Shown piece after piece: positions 6,683 through 15,848 of a stretch of DNA of 64,000 nt. The notes beneath the pieces were generated by a model, which worked only from the letters and a program-made list of their open reading frames with translations, was not told the DNA's origin and made no database searches. Every line of letters begins with the position of its first letter. Position 1 is the stretch's first letter. A program made the translations under genes and the position numbers. Source of the stretch: Pseudomonadota bacterium (lineage in GTDB: Bacteria; Pseudomonadota; Alphaproteobacteria; Rhodospirillales; Magnetospirillaceae); contig JAEXAH010000152.1 of assembly GCA_023458315.1 (NCBI GenBank), positions 1 to 64,000 on the forward strand, written 5' to 3'.

Positions 6683-8839
6683 ATGAGCACACCTCCGAAA
6701 TACACCTATCCCGTCACCGTTGGCTCAGAACAGAAGGCCCGCATCCTCAAATATCTCGCGGGTTCGGAAACTGGCGGAAACGAGAAGAAAGCGTATTCCA
6801 CCCAGCATGCCGGAACCGCCAACAGCGGCTACAGCCTGGGCCAGACCCAGATCGACCTGGCCCATCGGACCCGCGAGCGGAGCGAGTTGGTGGACTTCCT
6901 GCGCCGTCAGGGGACGTTCAGCCAGGATGAACTTGCCAAGCTTGAACAGGGACTGGGCAGCAAGGGGAACAATGCCGCGATCACCGGCGCTCTCAAGAAT
7001 AAGCTCGATGGCGCCATTGGCGGCGAGGCCGGCAAGGCCCTGGTCAAGTCGTGGGATGATCGCCAAGCCGCCTATGTCGGCCTCAAGACCAACGAGGTGG
7101 TGGAAGCCGCCCGCAGCAATCCCCGCTACAAATCCGACCCGGAGTTCCGCAAGTTCGCCGATTCCCCGGCCTTCTCCGCCATGGTCGCCGACAACGTCAA
7201 CCAGTTCGGCGACCCCAAGGGGCTGAAGCGCTACGTGGCTGGCGAGAAAGTCGAGTTGAAGAGCGGCAAGACTGCCCAATTGGGCGACAGGTCCCTGAAT
7301 ATGGGTACCCTGGCCGAGTACGAGAGCAATTACCAATGGGTGCGGGAAGGCGACGGAGCCAGGGCGCCCGACAAGGGGGCCGAGGACATCAAACGCCGTC
7401 GGCTCGACGTGGTGGACAGCCTGCAAGAGGATCGCCTCATTTCCCCCGAAGATGCCCAAGGCTACGCCAACTCCATCAACATCGGATACAAATCGGACAA
7501 CCAGCGCAAAGATGGGCAGACCGCGGGGCAAAGTGGCGCAGTCCAACCGGCAACGGGCAAGACACCTGTCGCACCCACTGCCGGCGGCGGCACCACCATC
7601 CAGCCCGGCGACACCCTGTCGAAGATCGCCGCCCGCCACGGCGTGTCGGCGGAGGAACTGGCCAAGGCCAACAACATCACCGATCCCAACCGCATCCAGG
7701 CGGGCCAAGCCCTGACCATCCCCGCACAGAGCAAGGACAAGGCAGTCCCGGCGGCGCCCCCGTCCATTAGCGCCGACGATGCGCACCAGCGACAGATGCC
7801 GTTAGGGGACTTTCTTAAGAACAAGATGGACGACCTCCGGGCCAACGGCTCCCACCTCGGTAAGGGTGTCCAGATTGCCTCGGCGGGGGATGCCGCGAGC
7901 CTCGCTGCCGAGGCCGCCCAGGGGCAGGAACAAAATACGCCCGCCGATCCCAAGGTCGCGGCCATGGTGGAGATGGCAGGGGCGCCGGTGGACAACCCCG
8001 GCAAGGCGGCCCTGCTGAAGCCGGTGGAAAAACTGACGCAATCCGAGATGACCGACATGATCAACTCGGCCCAGGAGGATTATCGCGGCTGGCGCTCAGG
8101 CGATCCGCTCAAGGCGCACACCTACGAGAAGGTGCAGGACTGGCATGCCACCATGTATGGCGACGGGCCGCAGGCCAACGACGGCGGCAAGCCGGTGGCC
8201 CCCCCGCCCATCCGCACCATCCCCGACCAGCCCAGCCCCCACCTTACCCCCGAGGGCGAGGATCTGTGGCAAGCCACCGGGAGATTGGGCGGCAAGCTGG
8301 CCGAAGCCGCCGCGACCGACGGCGCCGACAACGCGGTCAAAAGCCTGCAACGGGGCCTGAACATGCTGGGCGACGCCAACCCATTGCCCGCCCGCTCGGC
8401 GGCCTACGCCCCCTACACCAAGCTCTCCCCTGTGGCTGAGGACGGCGCCTATGGCCCGCAGACCGACTTCGCGCTGAAGCATGCCGCCGCCCGCCTGGGA
8501 CCCGGCAAGGTCGAGGAGGCGTTCGCGCTGGGCCGCTTCAACACCTTCGCCCGCGAGGCGCAACGCAGCGGCAATCCCGAGGGCCTGGAAGCCAAGACCC
8601 ACACCGTCTTCGCCCCGCTGTTCCGCGACCCCGCCGACACCAAGGCGCCCAAGCTGGAGGGCGGCGCGCTCCAGGAGACTCTCAACGACCTCGGCCCGCG
8701 CGGCCAGGACGATTGGACGCCGCTGAAGGTGGACAACTGGATCGGCCCCAAGACCACCGAAGCCTTCGGCAAGGTGCTCAAGACCGAGGACGCCGATGGC
8801 GTGACCGCCGCTTTCGGGCGGGGGCTGGGCTTCCTGTAA
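6683..8839 (+). CDS. LysM and peptidoglycan-binding multidomain protein
   Basis: A 718-residue protein that probably acts on or binds the cell wall. The N-terminal region (about 25-200) begins with AGSETGG and SGYSLGQTQIDLA, a pattern reminiscent of lysozyme-like or chitosanase-like domains with a possible catalytic Glu. A clear LysM motif follows near residues 303-348 (IQPGDTLSKIAARHGVSAEE to QAGQALTIPA). The C-terminal half has two stretches like peptidoglycan-binding repeats (EDGAYGPQTDFALKHA and WIGPKTTEAFGKVL). There is no N-terminal signal peptide, so export would need another route, such as a holin-type or specialised secretion system. It could be an effector or phage-derived. The LysM call is firm; the enzymatic call is tentative. 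Confidence 0.75.
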   Translation: MSTPPKYTYPVTVGSEQKARILKYLAGSETGGNEKKAYSTQHAGTANSGYSLGQTQIDLAHRTRERSELVDFLRRQGTFSQDELAKLEQGLGSKGNNAAITGALKNKLDGAIGGEAGKALVKSWDDRQAAYVGLKTNEVVEAARSNPRYKSDPEFRKFADSPAFSAMVADNVNQFGDPKGLKRYVAGEKVELKSGKTAQLGDRSLNMGTLAEYESNYQWVREGDGARAPDKGAEDIKRRRLDVVDSLQEDRLISPEDAQGYANSINIGYKSDNQRKDGQTAGQSGAVQPATGKTPVAPTAGGGTTIQPGDTLSKIAARHGVSAEELAKANNITDPNRIQAGQALTIPAQSKDKAVPAAPPSISADDAHQRQMPLGDFLKNKMDDLRANGSHLGKGVQIASAGDAASLAAEAAQGQEQNTPADPKVAAMVEMAGAPVDNPGKAALLKPVEKLTQSEMTDMINSAQEDYRGWRSGDPLKAHTYEKVQDWHATMYGDGPQANDGGKPVAPPPIRTIPDQPSPHLTPEGEDLWQATGRLGGKLAEAAATDGADNAVKSLQRGLNMLGDANPLPARSAAYAPYTKLSPVAEDGAYGPQTDFALKHAAARLGPGKVEEAFALGRFNTFAREAQRSGNPEGLEAKTHTVFAPLFRDPADTKAPKLEGGALQETLNDLGPRGQDDWTPLKVDNWIGPKTTEAFGKVLKTEDADGVTAAFGRGLGFL

Positions 8840-8911
8840 GGGAGAGGTGTGCCGGGCGGACACAGGAGAGCATCCTGACCGCCTGGCCTGCCGCCCGCCG
8901 ATCCATGTCCG

Positions 8912-9562
8912 CTATTTGGTGCCGAACAGGCGGTCGCCCGCGTCGCCCAGGCCGGGAACGATGTAATCGTTCTCGTTCAGCCGTTCGTCCACCGAGGCCA
9001 CATAGACGTGGATTCCGGGGTGGTGGTCGAAGAACACCTGCAAACCCTCGGGCGCCGCGACCAGGGCCATCAACTGCACGTTCTCGGCCGAGATGCCGCG
9101 CGCCAGCAGCGCGTCCACCGCGTGTACGGCACTGTAGCCGGTGGCCAGCATGGGATCGGTCAGGATGAACAGGCGTCCCTCGGGCTCGGGCAGCTTGACC
9201 AGATATTCCACCGGGCGATGGGTTTCGTGGTCGCGGTACAGCCCCACATGACCGACACGGGCCGATGGCAGCAGATCCAGCAGGCCGTCGGCCATGCCGA
9301 CACCGGCGCGCAGGATCGGCACCACCGCCAGCTTCTTGCCGGCGATGACCGGCGCCATGCACTTGGTCAGCGGGGTTTCCACCTCTTCCTGGGACAGCGG
9401 CAGGTGGCGGGTGATCTCGTAGCCCATCAGCAGCGAGATCTCGCGCAGCAACTGCCGGAACGTCTTGGTCGAGGTGTCCTTGTTGCGCATGTGGGTCAGC
9501 TTGTGCTGGATCAGCGGATGATCCAGCACGTGCAGATTGGGGAAACGCTGTTGCAGGGTCAT
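8912..9562 (-). CDS. upp: uracil phosphoribosyltransferase
   Basis: Salvage enzyme joining uracil and PRPP to give UMP and pyrophosphate, in the cytoplasm. The 216-residue length is usual for the family. Typical landmarks are visible: TKTFRQLLREISLLMGYE, VPILRAGVGMADG and the PRPP loop DPMLATGYSA, and the C-terminal VPGLGDAGDRLFGTK. The start at 9562 is chosen because it gives the family N-terminus and follows the stop codon of the permease gene by one base, so the two are cotranscribed and probably translationally coupled. With the uracil permease upstream it forms a uracil uptake and salvage unit. Confidence 0.95.
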   Translation of the reverse strand: MTLQQRFPNLHVLDHPLIQHKLTHMRNKDTSTKTFRQLLREISLLMGYEITRHLPLSQEEVETPLTKCMAPVIAGKKLAVVPILRAGVGMADGLLDLLPSARVGHVGLYRDHETHRPVEYLVKLPEPEGRLFILTDPMLATGYSAVHAVDALLARGISAENVQLMALVAAPEGLQVFFDHHPGIHVYVASVDERLNENDYIVPGLGDAGDRLFGTK

Positions 9563-9563
9563 G

Positions 9564-10844
9564 TCAGGCTTCCTTTTCGCGGAACAATTGGTAGACCAGG
9601 ATGGCACCGAACGTCGCCGTGCCGATGCCGCCCAAATTCAGCGGCCCCAGATTCACCACCAGATTGCCCGCGCCCGCGATCAGGGTGACGCCCACCGTGA
9701 TCAGGTTGCGGATGTTGGAGAAATCCACCCGGTTTTCCACCCAGATATGCCCGGCGGTGGCGGCGATCAGGCCGAACACCACCAGTTCCAGCCCGCCGAT
9801 GACCGGACCGGGAATGGTCATGATCAGCGCGCCGAACTTGGGCGAGAACCCCAGCAGGATGGCGAACAGCGCCGCCACCACGAACAGCAGGGTCGAGAAG
9901 ATGCGGGTCGCCGCCATCACGCCCATGTTCTCGGCATAGGTGGTGACGCCGGTGCCGCCGCCGAACGCCGAAACGATGGTCGCCACGCCGTCGCCGATGA
10001 AGGCGCGGCCCATGTAAGGGTCGAGGTTGCGGTCGCTCATGCCGCCGATGGCCTTGATGTGCCCCAGATTTTCGGCCACCAGGATGATGGCGACCGGGGC
10101 GATCATGGCGACGGCCGAGACGTCGAACACCGGCGTGACGAAATTGGGCAGGCCGATCCACGCGGCGGCGGCGACGGGCGAAAAGTCGATGGGCTTGGCC
10201 AGACCCAGCAAATTGGCGCAGACCAGATACAGCGTATAGCCGCCCAGACCGCCCAACAGGATCGGCAGCCGCCGGGCCGAGCCGGGCGCCCGCACCGCCA
10301 GCAAGCCGATCATCAGCACCGTGGCCAGACCGATGAAGACGTCGAAGCCCGAGGTGCTGACCGCCTTGACCGCCAGCGGCGCCAGATTGAGGCCGATGGC
10401 CGCCACCACGGCGCCCGTGACCACCGGCGGCATCAGCTTTTCCACCCAGGCATAGCCGACGAACGAGACGACCACGCCGATCAGCGTATAGAGGATACCG
10501 GCCCCGACGATGCCGCCCAACGCCAGCGGAATGTTCAGGTTGGGGCCGCTGCCGGAATAGCCGGTGACGGCCAGCACCACGGCGATGAAGGCGAAGCTGG
10601 AGCCCAGATAGCTGGGAACGCGGCCGCCGGTCAGGAAAAAGAAGATCAGCGTGCCGATGCCCGAAAAGAACACCGAGACGTTGGGATCGAAGCCCATGAT
10701 GATCGGCGCCAGGGCGGTGGCGCCGAACATGGCGACCACGTGCTGGATGCCCAGCAGCACGGTCTGCCCCCAGGGCAGGCGCTCGTCGGGGGCGACCAGC
10801 CCCCCGGTCTTAAGGTCCCATCTCGGGAAATAGCCTTGTTTCAT
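9564..10844 (-). CDS. uraA: NCS2-family uracil permease
   Basis: Inner-membrane proton/uracil symporter with about 14 hydrophobic segments across 426 residues. Family marks are the GIQHVVAMFGATALAP of the first helix, AENLGH in the middle and the GGTGVTTYAEN signature. The start at 10844 has GGAG on its strand about 8 bases upstream. It is the first gene of a two-gene unit with uracil phosphoribosyltransferase, which makes uracil (rather than xanthine) the most likely substrate. RutG-like pyrimidine permeases have the same signatures, so the exact pyrimidine is inferred from the neighbour. Confidence 0.9.
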   Translation of the reverse strand: MKQGYFPRWDLKTGGLVAPDERLPWGQTVLLGIQHVVAMFGATALAPIIMGFDPNVSVFFSGIGTLIFFFLTGGRVPSYLGSSFAFIAVVLAVTGYSGSGPNLNIPLALGGIVGAGILYTLIGVVVSFVGYAWVEKLMPPVVTGAVVAAIGLNLAPLAVKAVSTSGFDVFIGLATVLMIGLLAVRAPGSARRLPILLGGLGGYTLYLVCANLLGLAKPIDFSPVAAAAWIGLPNFVTPVFDVSAVAMIAPVAIILVAENLGHIKAIGGMSDRNLDPYMGRAFIGDGVATIVSAFGGGTGVTTYAENMGVMAATRIFSTLLFVVAALFAILLGFSPKFGALIMTIPGPVIGGLELVVFGLIAATAGHIWVENRVDFSNIRNLITVGVTLIAGAGNLVVNLGPLNLGGIGTATFGAILVYQLFREKEA

Positions 10845-11003
10845 GGCGGACTCCAGGCCGGGACCGGATGGAGTGTCGCCCGGCAGGCCAACGCCCCCGC
10901 CGCCGCCAATCCGCCCCGGTGTGACAGACGAATGACATATTGGCGGCAGGGTGCCTGTTACGCCCCCAATGTCAAGGCGACCGTGCGGTCGGCAGCGAAC
11001 ATT

Positions 11004-11816
11004 TCAGCCCGCCGCCCCCTCGAGCGGCGGCAACGGCGCGAAGCCGCGCTCGCGCAGATATTCCCGCAGGGAAACCCGATATTTCTGGTTGAGATCGCGG
11101 ACCCAGGGACCGGCGGTGGCGGGCAGCACATAGGCTTGGAACTCGTTGATCACCAGATCTTCGTTGCGGCTGTCGTACAGCGGGGCCAGCACGGCGCGGA
11201 CATGGTCGCGTTCCCTGTCCGACAGGCGTTCGTTCCAGAAGGCGATTACGGCGGCGCGATAGGCGGCGTCCGAGAAATAACGGGCGTGGTACAATTCGTG
11301 CGCGATGGTCGGCAGATTGCCCCAGGCGGCGGCGATCACCGACCGCGCGCCCAGACGCTCGCGCAGTTGCGGCAGCGCCTCGAACAGAAAGACGCGCTCG
11401 CGGGTGGCGGGCGTCTCCGCCTCGTCGGGGGGCGCCACGTTGCCCTCGGGGTAACGGCGCTCACGATAGGCGACCAGATCGTCGATGCGGAAATCGATGC
11501 CCAGCAACGCCGCCGACCGCGACCCGGCCATGCCGCGCGGCGCCTCGATGGCGGTGGCGGCGCCGTGGAAGATGTCGTTCATCATCATGCTGTGGGCGAA
11601 CAGACACAGCACCGCCCCCGGGAACTCGGCCAGCGGCGCGCATTCATAACGCCGCCACCCCTGTTCCTGCGTCCGTTGCCCCCATTGCCGGATGGTGTCG
11701 ACCGACACCGGCACCGGATCGGCATGCAGCACCATGTCGGCCATGGCGGCGGGGGCAAGCGACAACGCCGCCAGCAGCCCCCAGCCGATCCTGGACAGAA
11801 CCCCAACCTTCAGCAA
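11004..11816 (-). CDS. secreted protein with HELYH zinc-protease-like motif
   Basis: About 270 residues with an N-terminal signal peptide (hydrophobic LLAALSLAPAAMA). The motif TIAHELYHARYF contains HExxH, the zinc-binding pattern of many metalloproteases, and later NEDLVINEFQAYVL could supply a third ligand. I place the start at a TTG with AGGGGA about 6 bases upstream; no ATG lies before the signal sequence in this frame, so this is uncertain. It lies 14 bases downstream of an SLC13-type permease and is likely in the same transcript. The family is unfamiliar to me and activity is inferred from the motif only. Confidence 0.65.
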   Translation of the reverse strand: MLKVGVLSRIGWGLLAALSLAPAAMADMVLHADPVPVSVDTIRQWGQRTQEQGWRRYECAPLAEFPGAVLCLFAHSMMMNDIFHGAATAIEAPRGMAGSRSAALLGIDFRIDDLVAYRERRYPEGNVAPPDEAETPATRERVFLFEALPQLRERLGARSVIAAAWGNLPTIAHELYHARYFSDAAYRAAVIAFWNERLSDRERDHVRAVLAPLYDSRNEDLVINEFQAYVLPATAGPWVRDLNQKYRVSLREYLRERGFAPLPPLEGAAG

Positions 11817-11830
11817 ACCGAGTCCCCTTT

Positions 11831-13588
11831 TCAACGCAACGGCCACGCCACCGGCAGCAACAGAGTACCGACCACCAGCACGATCACCGACAACGGCAGC
11901 CCCAGCCGCCAGTAATCCCCAAAACGATACCCGCCCGGCCCCATGACCAGGGTGTTGCACTGATGCCCGATGGGCGTCAGGAAGTCGCTGGCGGCGCCCA
12001 GCGCCACCGCCATCAGGAACGGATCGATGTTGAAGCCCATGCGCTGGGCCATGCTGGCGGCCACCGGCCCCATCAGCAGCACGGTGGCGGCATGATGCAG
12101 GAACGGCGCCAGCAGCATGGAGGCGGCCATCACCATGGCGATGGCGCCCAAGGGCGGCATCTGCGAGGCGGCGGCGGCCAGCCACCCGGCCATCAGATCC
12201 GAGGCGCCGGTGGCCTTCATGGCCTCGCTGACCGGAATCAGCGCCCCCAGCAGCAGGATGATCGGCCATTGAATGGCGCCATAGGCGTCGCGCAGCGACA
12301 GGCAGCCGGTCAGCACCACCGCCAGCGCCGCCATGAAGAAGGCCGGTCCCACCGGCACCACGCCGAACGCCACCAGCAGCATGGTGACGGCCAGGATCAC
12401 CACCGACAGCCGCGCCTTGCGCCCGCCGAAACCGTGCTTGCGCTGGGCCAGCGGCAACAGCCCCAGATCGTCCAGCACCTGCGCCCCGCCCTGGGGCTCG
12501 AGGGCGATGACCAGCACGTCGCCCGCCTGCATCTCGATCTGGCGCAGACGGCCCACGTAATCGCGTCCGGCCCGGCGCACCGCCAGCAGCACCACGCCAT
12601 GGCGACGCCGCAGCATGGATTGCGCCGCCGTGCGGCCGACCAGCGGCGAGTTGGGCATCACCACCACCTCGACCGGTTCGGCCAGGGCGCCGCCGCCACC
12701 GGCCACCACCGGCTCCAGCGTGCCCGATTCGGTCAACGGCTTCAGCGCCGCCGGGTCGCCCTCGACCACCAGAACGTCGCCCGCCGACAGCACCCAATCC
12801 TGGCCCGGCACATAGCGGTGGCCGCGATCGCGCACCACCGCCGCCACCGTCAACTGCCCGCCCGAGAACAATTGTTCCAGGTCGCGCACCGTGCCGTCCA
12901 CCAGGGCCGAGCCCTCGGGCACCCGCAATTCGGACAGGTAATCCTGAATGTGGAAACCGGAATCGTGCCCGGCATGGGCGGCGCGGTCGCGCGGCAACAC
13001 CCGCCAGGCGAAGGCGACGAACACCACGCCGCAGGCGGTCAGCACCGCGCCCACCAGGGTGAAGTCGAACATGGCGAACGGCGTGCCGGTCAGGTCGGCG
13101 CGCACCCGCGACACGATGATGTTGGGCGAAGTGCCGATCAGCGTCATGACGCCGCCCAGCAGCGAGGCGAAGGACAGCGGCATCAGCACCTGCGACGGCG
13201 TCAGCCCGACCGGACGGGCCAGCCGCAACGCCACCGGAATGAAGATGGCCAGGGCGCCCACGTTCTTCATGAAGGCCGACAGCACCGCCACCAGCGCCAC
13301 CAGGGTGCCCACCAGCAGCGACGGCGAGCGCAGCGCCGACAGCGGCGCCACCAGCTTTTCCACCAGCCCCGAACGTTCGATGGCGGCGCTGACCACCAGG
13401 GCGGCGGCCACCACCACCACCACCGGGTCGCTGAAGCCATGGAAGGCGTGGTTGAACGGCACCAGACCCAGCACCATGCCCGCGCACAGCGCCAGCATGG
13501 CGACCACGTCGTAGCGCAGCCTGTCCCAGATGAACAGCGCGATGGTTGCCCCAAGCAGGCAGAAAGAGAGGATCTGCGGCGTGGTCAT
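11831..13588 (-). CDS. SLC13/DASS-type permease with two RCK_C domains
   Basis: Inner-membrane transporter of the ArsB/NhaD-CitT superfamily, 585 residues. Two hydrophobic halves (roughly 1-185 and 390-585) flank a soluble middle with two TrkA-C-like domains, seen as LPRDRAAH...GTVRDLEQ and VVVMPNSPLVGRTAAQ, each ending in a LSAGDVLVV/MQAGDVLVIA element. The membrane halves carry GTSPNIIVSRV and TPIGHQCNTLVMGPGGY, the paired hairpin motifs of this family. Members move sulfate, dicarboxylates or other anions with Na+ or H+; the substrate cannot be told here. The downstream secreted HELYH protein is probably cotranscribed. Confidence 0.85.
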   Translation of the reverse strand: MTTPQILSFCLLGATIALFIWDRLRYDVVAMLALCAGMVLGLVPFNHAFHGFSDPVVVVVAAALVVSAAIERSGLVEKLVAPLSALRSPSLLVGTLVALVAVLSAFMKNVGALAIFIPVALRLARPVGLTPSQVLMPLSFASLLGGVMTLIGTSPNIIVSRVRADLTGTPFAMFDFTLVGAVLTACGVVFVAFAWRVLPRDRAAHAGHDSGFHIQDYLSELRVPEGSALVDGTVRDLEQLFSGGQLTVAAVVRDRGHRYVPGQDWVLSAGDVLVVEGDPAALKPLTESGTLEPVVAGGGGALAEPVEVVVMPNSPLVGRTAAQSMLRRRHGVVLLAVRRAGRDYVGRLRQIEMQAGDVLVIALEPQGGAQVLDDLGLLPLAQRKHGFGGRKARLSVVILAVTMLLVAFGVVPVGPAFFMAALAVVLTGCLSLRDAYGAIQWPIILLLGALIPVSEAMKATGASDLMAGWLAAAASQMPPLGAIAMVMAASMLLAPFLHHAATVLLMGPVAASMAQRMGFNIDPFLMAVALGAASDFLTPIGHQCNTLVMGPGGYRFGDYWRLGLPLSVIVLVVGTLLLPVAWPLR

Positions 13589-13713
13589 GGCACGGTGATA
13601 CCGGCAGCGGCCCGCCCTGTCCAGCCGCGTGCGGCGCCGGGTGTTGGTTTCCCGCCCGTTGTCATGTAGCATCCGCGCCGCGATTCCGGCCGTTTCCAGG
13701 ACTTTTCCCGCCC

Positions 13714-14670
13714 GTGAACATCCTTTTCATCACCGCCACCCGCATCGGCGACGCCGTCCTGTCCACCGGCCTTTTGGCCTATCTGCGCGACCGCCACCCC
13801 ACGGCGCGCTTCACGATCGCCTGCGGCCCGGCCCCGGCGCCCCTGTTCGCCGACCTGCCCGGCGTGGTCAAGGTCATCCCCATGGTCAAGCAGCGCCGCG
13901 CCGGGCATTGGCTGCGGCTGTGGCGCCAGACGGTGTGCACGCCGTGGTCGCTGGTGGTGGATTTGCGCGGCTCGGCCATGGGCTGGGTGGTGCCTGCCCT
14001 GCGCCGCCGCATCATCCGCTCGGATTGGAGCCCGCAGCACCGGCTGGTGCACCTGGCCCGGCTGTTCGGCCTGGAGGCCGCGCCGCCCCTGCCCCGCCTG
14101 CATGCGGGCGCCCAGGCCCAGGCCCGGGCGCGCGACCTGATTCCCGCCGACATGCCGGTTCTGGCGGTCGGCCCCAGCGCCAATTGGGGCGGCAAGCAAT
14201 GGCCCGCCGACCGCTTCGCCGCCGCCGCCGCCGCGCTGACCGCGCCGGGGGCGGTGCTGGACGGCGCCGCCGTGGCGGTGTTCGGCGCCCCCAACGAGCG
14301 CCCGGCCATCGATTCCTTCCTGGCCGCCCTGCCGCCGCGCAAGGTCATCGATCTGGCAGGCGGCATCGACCTGCCCACCGCCTATGCCTGCCTGGAGCGG
14401 TGCGCGTTCTATCTGGGCAACGATTCGGGATTGATGCACATGGCGGCGGCGGCGGGCATTCCCACCCTGGGCCTGTTCGGCCCCAGTTCGGAAGTGCTGT
14501 ACGGCCCCATGGGCCGGTGGTGTCGGGCGCTGCGCGGCCCGCGCAGTTTCGAGGACATCTGCCACGCCCCCGATTTCGACCACCGCAGCCAGCAATCGCT
14601 GATGCTGGACCTGGACGTGACGGCGGTGATCACCGCCGCCACCGAATTGCATCAGGCCGCCAGGGCCTGA
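13714..14670 (+). CDS. family 9 glycosyltransferase (heptosyltransferase-like)
   Basis: Probable lipopolysaccharide or glycan glycosyltransferase of the ADP-heptose transferase family, 318 residues. The N-terminus VNILFITATRIGDAVLSTG is the standard opening of family 9 enzymes, and the C-terminal half has the donor-binding FYLGNDSGLMHMAAAAGIPT and LGLFGPSSEVLYGP. The GTG at 13714 is chosen because it gives this opening; the frame is open upstream but composition changes. It is divergent from the permease at 13588. It overlaps the 3' end of the convergent hypothetical gene by 19 bases. The acceptor sugar is unknown. Confidence 0.88.
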   Translation: MNILFITATRIGDAVLSTGLLAYLRDRHPTARFTIACGPAPAPLFADLPGVVKVIPMVKQRRAGHWLRLWRQTVCTPWSLVVDLRGSAMGWVVPALRRRIIRSDWSPQHRLVHLARLFGLEAAPPLPRLHAGAQAQARARDLIPADMPVLAVGPSANWGGKQWPADRFAAAAAALTAPGAVLDGAAVAVFGAPNERPAIDSFLAALPPRKVIDLAGGIDLPTAYACLERCAFYLGNDSGLMHMAAAAGIPTLGLFGPSSEVLYGPMGRWCRALRGPRSFEDICHAPDFDHRSQQSLMLDLDVTAVITAATELHQAARA

Positions 14671-15083
14671 GTGCCGCCGCCGACGAAACCGCTCAGCATC
14701 TCCAGCAGCCAGGGGCCGAATTCCAGGCCGGTCCCGTCGCGGCGGGCGGCCCGCCAGCGGTCCAGGATCTGGCCCAGCGCGCCGTCGGTGGCGGCACGGC
14801 CAGCCAGCAGGCGGGCGAAGCAACGGTTCAGCTCCACCAGTTGATCCACCCGGCGGCCACCGGCCAGAACCAGGGCGGCGGTGTTGCGCAGGGCAACGCC
14901 ATCCTCGACCAGCGGCGCCTCGGGGGCCAGCCCCTGGGCCACCCGCCACAGGCGATCGTTGAACGCCTGGGCGGCGTTCCGCTCGGCCTCGGTTTCGGCG
15001 GTATCCAACTCGAGCACGGCCACCTCCATCACCACCGCCAGCGCGATGTCGAGGCGCACCCCGTATTTCACCCAAGCCGCCAT
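14652..15083 (-). CDS. hypothetical helical protein
   Basis: Not recognised. It is 143 residues, mostly alpha-helical and Ala/Leu-rich, with no signal peptide; LDIALAVVMEVAVLELD near the N-terminus is amphipathic rather than a membrane span. Codon use matches the neighbours, so it is probably real. Its 3' end overlaps that of the glycosyltransferase on the other strand by 19 bases. No functional clue comes from the context. Confidence 0.6.
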   Translation of the reverse strand: MAAWVKYGVRLDIALAVVMEVAVLELDTAETEAERNAAQAFNDRLWRVAQGLAPEAPLVEDGVALRNTAALVLAGGRRVDQLVELNRCFARLLAGRAATDGALGQILDRWRAARRDGTGLEFGPWLLEMLSGFVGGGTQALAA

Positions 15084-15269
15084 ATCCGCCTCCCACCCGG
15101 CCCGTCATAGGCCATTGGTATTGCTCTCTCTGTCACCAATGTGACTGAAAGTGACGGATTTCCCAATCACGCAGGGGGCGCAGACGGCAGGCACTGAGGG
15201 ATAAACCCTATTATCCTAAGGGTGGATAGGCAGCCACTCGGAAGGGTAGCCACCCCCGACCATCCCCCG

Positions 15270-15848
15270 CTATTCGAGGCGGGGCAAGGGCGGCGCCACC
15301 ACGCCGTCCGGCAGGGGGCGAGTGTCGTCGCCCAGCACGCGGTGCATCATCACCACGTCCACCCAGCGGCCGAATTTCAGGCCGACGCCGCGCAGCACGC
15401 CTTCCTGGCGAAAGCCCATGGCGCGGTGCAGGGCGATCGAGGACTGGTTGGCGGAATCGCCGATCACCGCGATCATGCGGCGATAGCCCATTTCGGTGCA
15501 GCGTTCGATCAGCCCGCCCAGCAGGGCGCGGCCGACGCCGCGCCGCTGGACGAACGGCGCCACGTAGATGGAATCTTCCAGCGTGTAGCGATAGGCCGAG
15601 CGCGGCCGCCACGGCCCGGCATAGGTGTAGCCCACCACCTCGCCCTGGTCCTCGGCCACCAGATAGGGCATGCCGCGCTCCAGGGTGGCGGCGCGGCGGC
15701 GGCACATCTCCTCGACGCTGGGCGGCGTCTCCTCGAACGAGGCGGCGGTGCGGGTGACATAGAAGGTGTAGATGGACTGGACCTGGGCCATGTCGGCCTC
15801 GGTGGCGTCGCGCACCAGCACCGGCAACGGCGATTGCGACAAGGTCAT
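15270..15848 (-). CDS. GNAT N-acetyltransferase, phosphinothricin-acetyltransferase type
   Basis: Cytoplasmic acetyltransferase of 192 residues. The opening VRDATEADMAQVQSIYTFYV, the ASFEETPPSVEEM loop and the acetyl-CoA loop QRRGVGRALLGGL are characteristic of the PAT/Bar/YncA branch, which acetylates phosphinothricin, methionine sulfone or similar amino acids. The start ATG overlaps the stop of the upstream N-formylglutamate amidohydrolase gene as ATGA, so the pair is translationally coupled. The natural substrate is unknown; many housekeeping members detoxify amino-acid analogues. Confidence 0.85.
   Translation of the reverse strand: MTLSQSPLPVLVRDATEADMAQVQSIYTFYVTRTAASFEETPPSVEEMCRRRAATLERGMPYLVAEDQGEVVGYTYAGPWRPRSAYRYTLEDSIYVAPFVQRRGVGRALLGGLIERCTEMGYRRMIAVIGDSANQSSIALHRAMGFRQEGVLRGVGLKFGRWVDVVMMHRVLGDDTRPLPDGVVAPPLPRLE

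Noticed and set aside
9537..11915. A 792-codon rightward frame opposite upp, uraA and the HELYH gene
   Set aside because: It consists of His/Gln/Arg/Gly-rich antisense translation and covers three recognised genes on the other strand.
11963..13669. A 568-codon rightward frame opposite the SLC13-type permease
   Set aside because: Extreme His/Gln/Arg content is the signature of antisense in GC-rich DNA; the permease on the other strand has clear family motifs.
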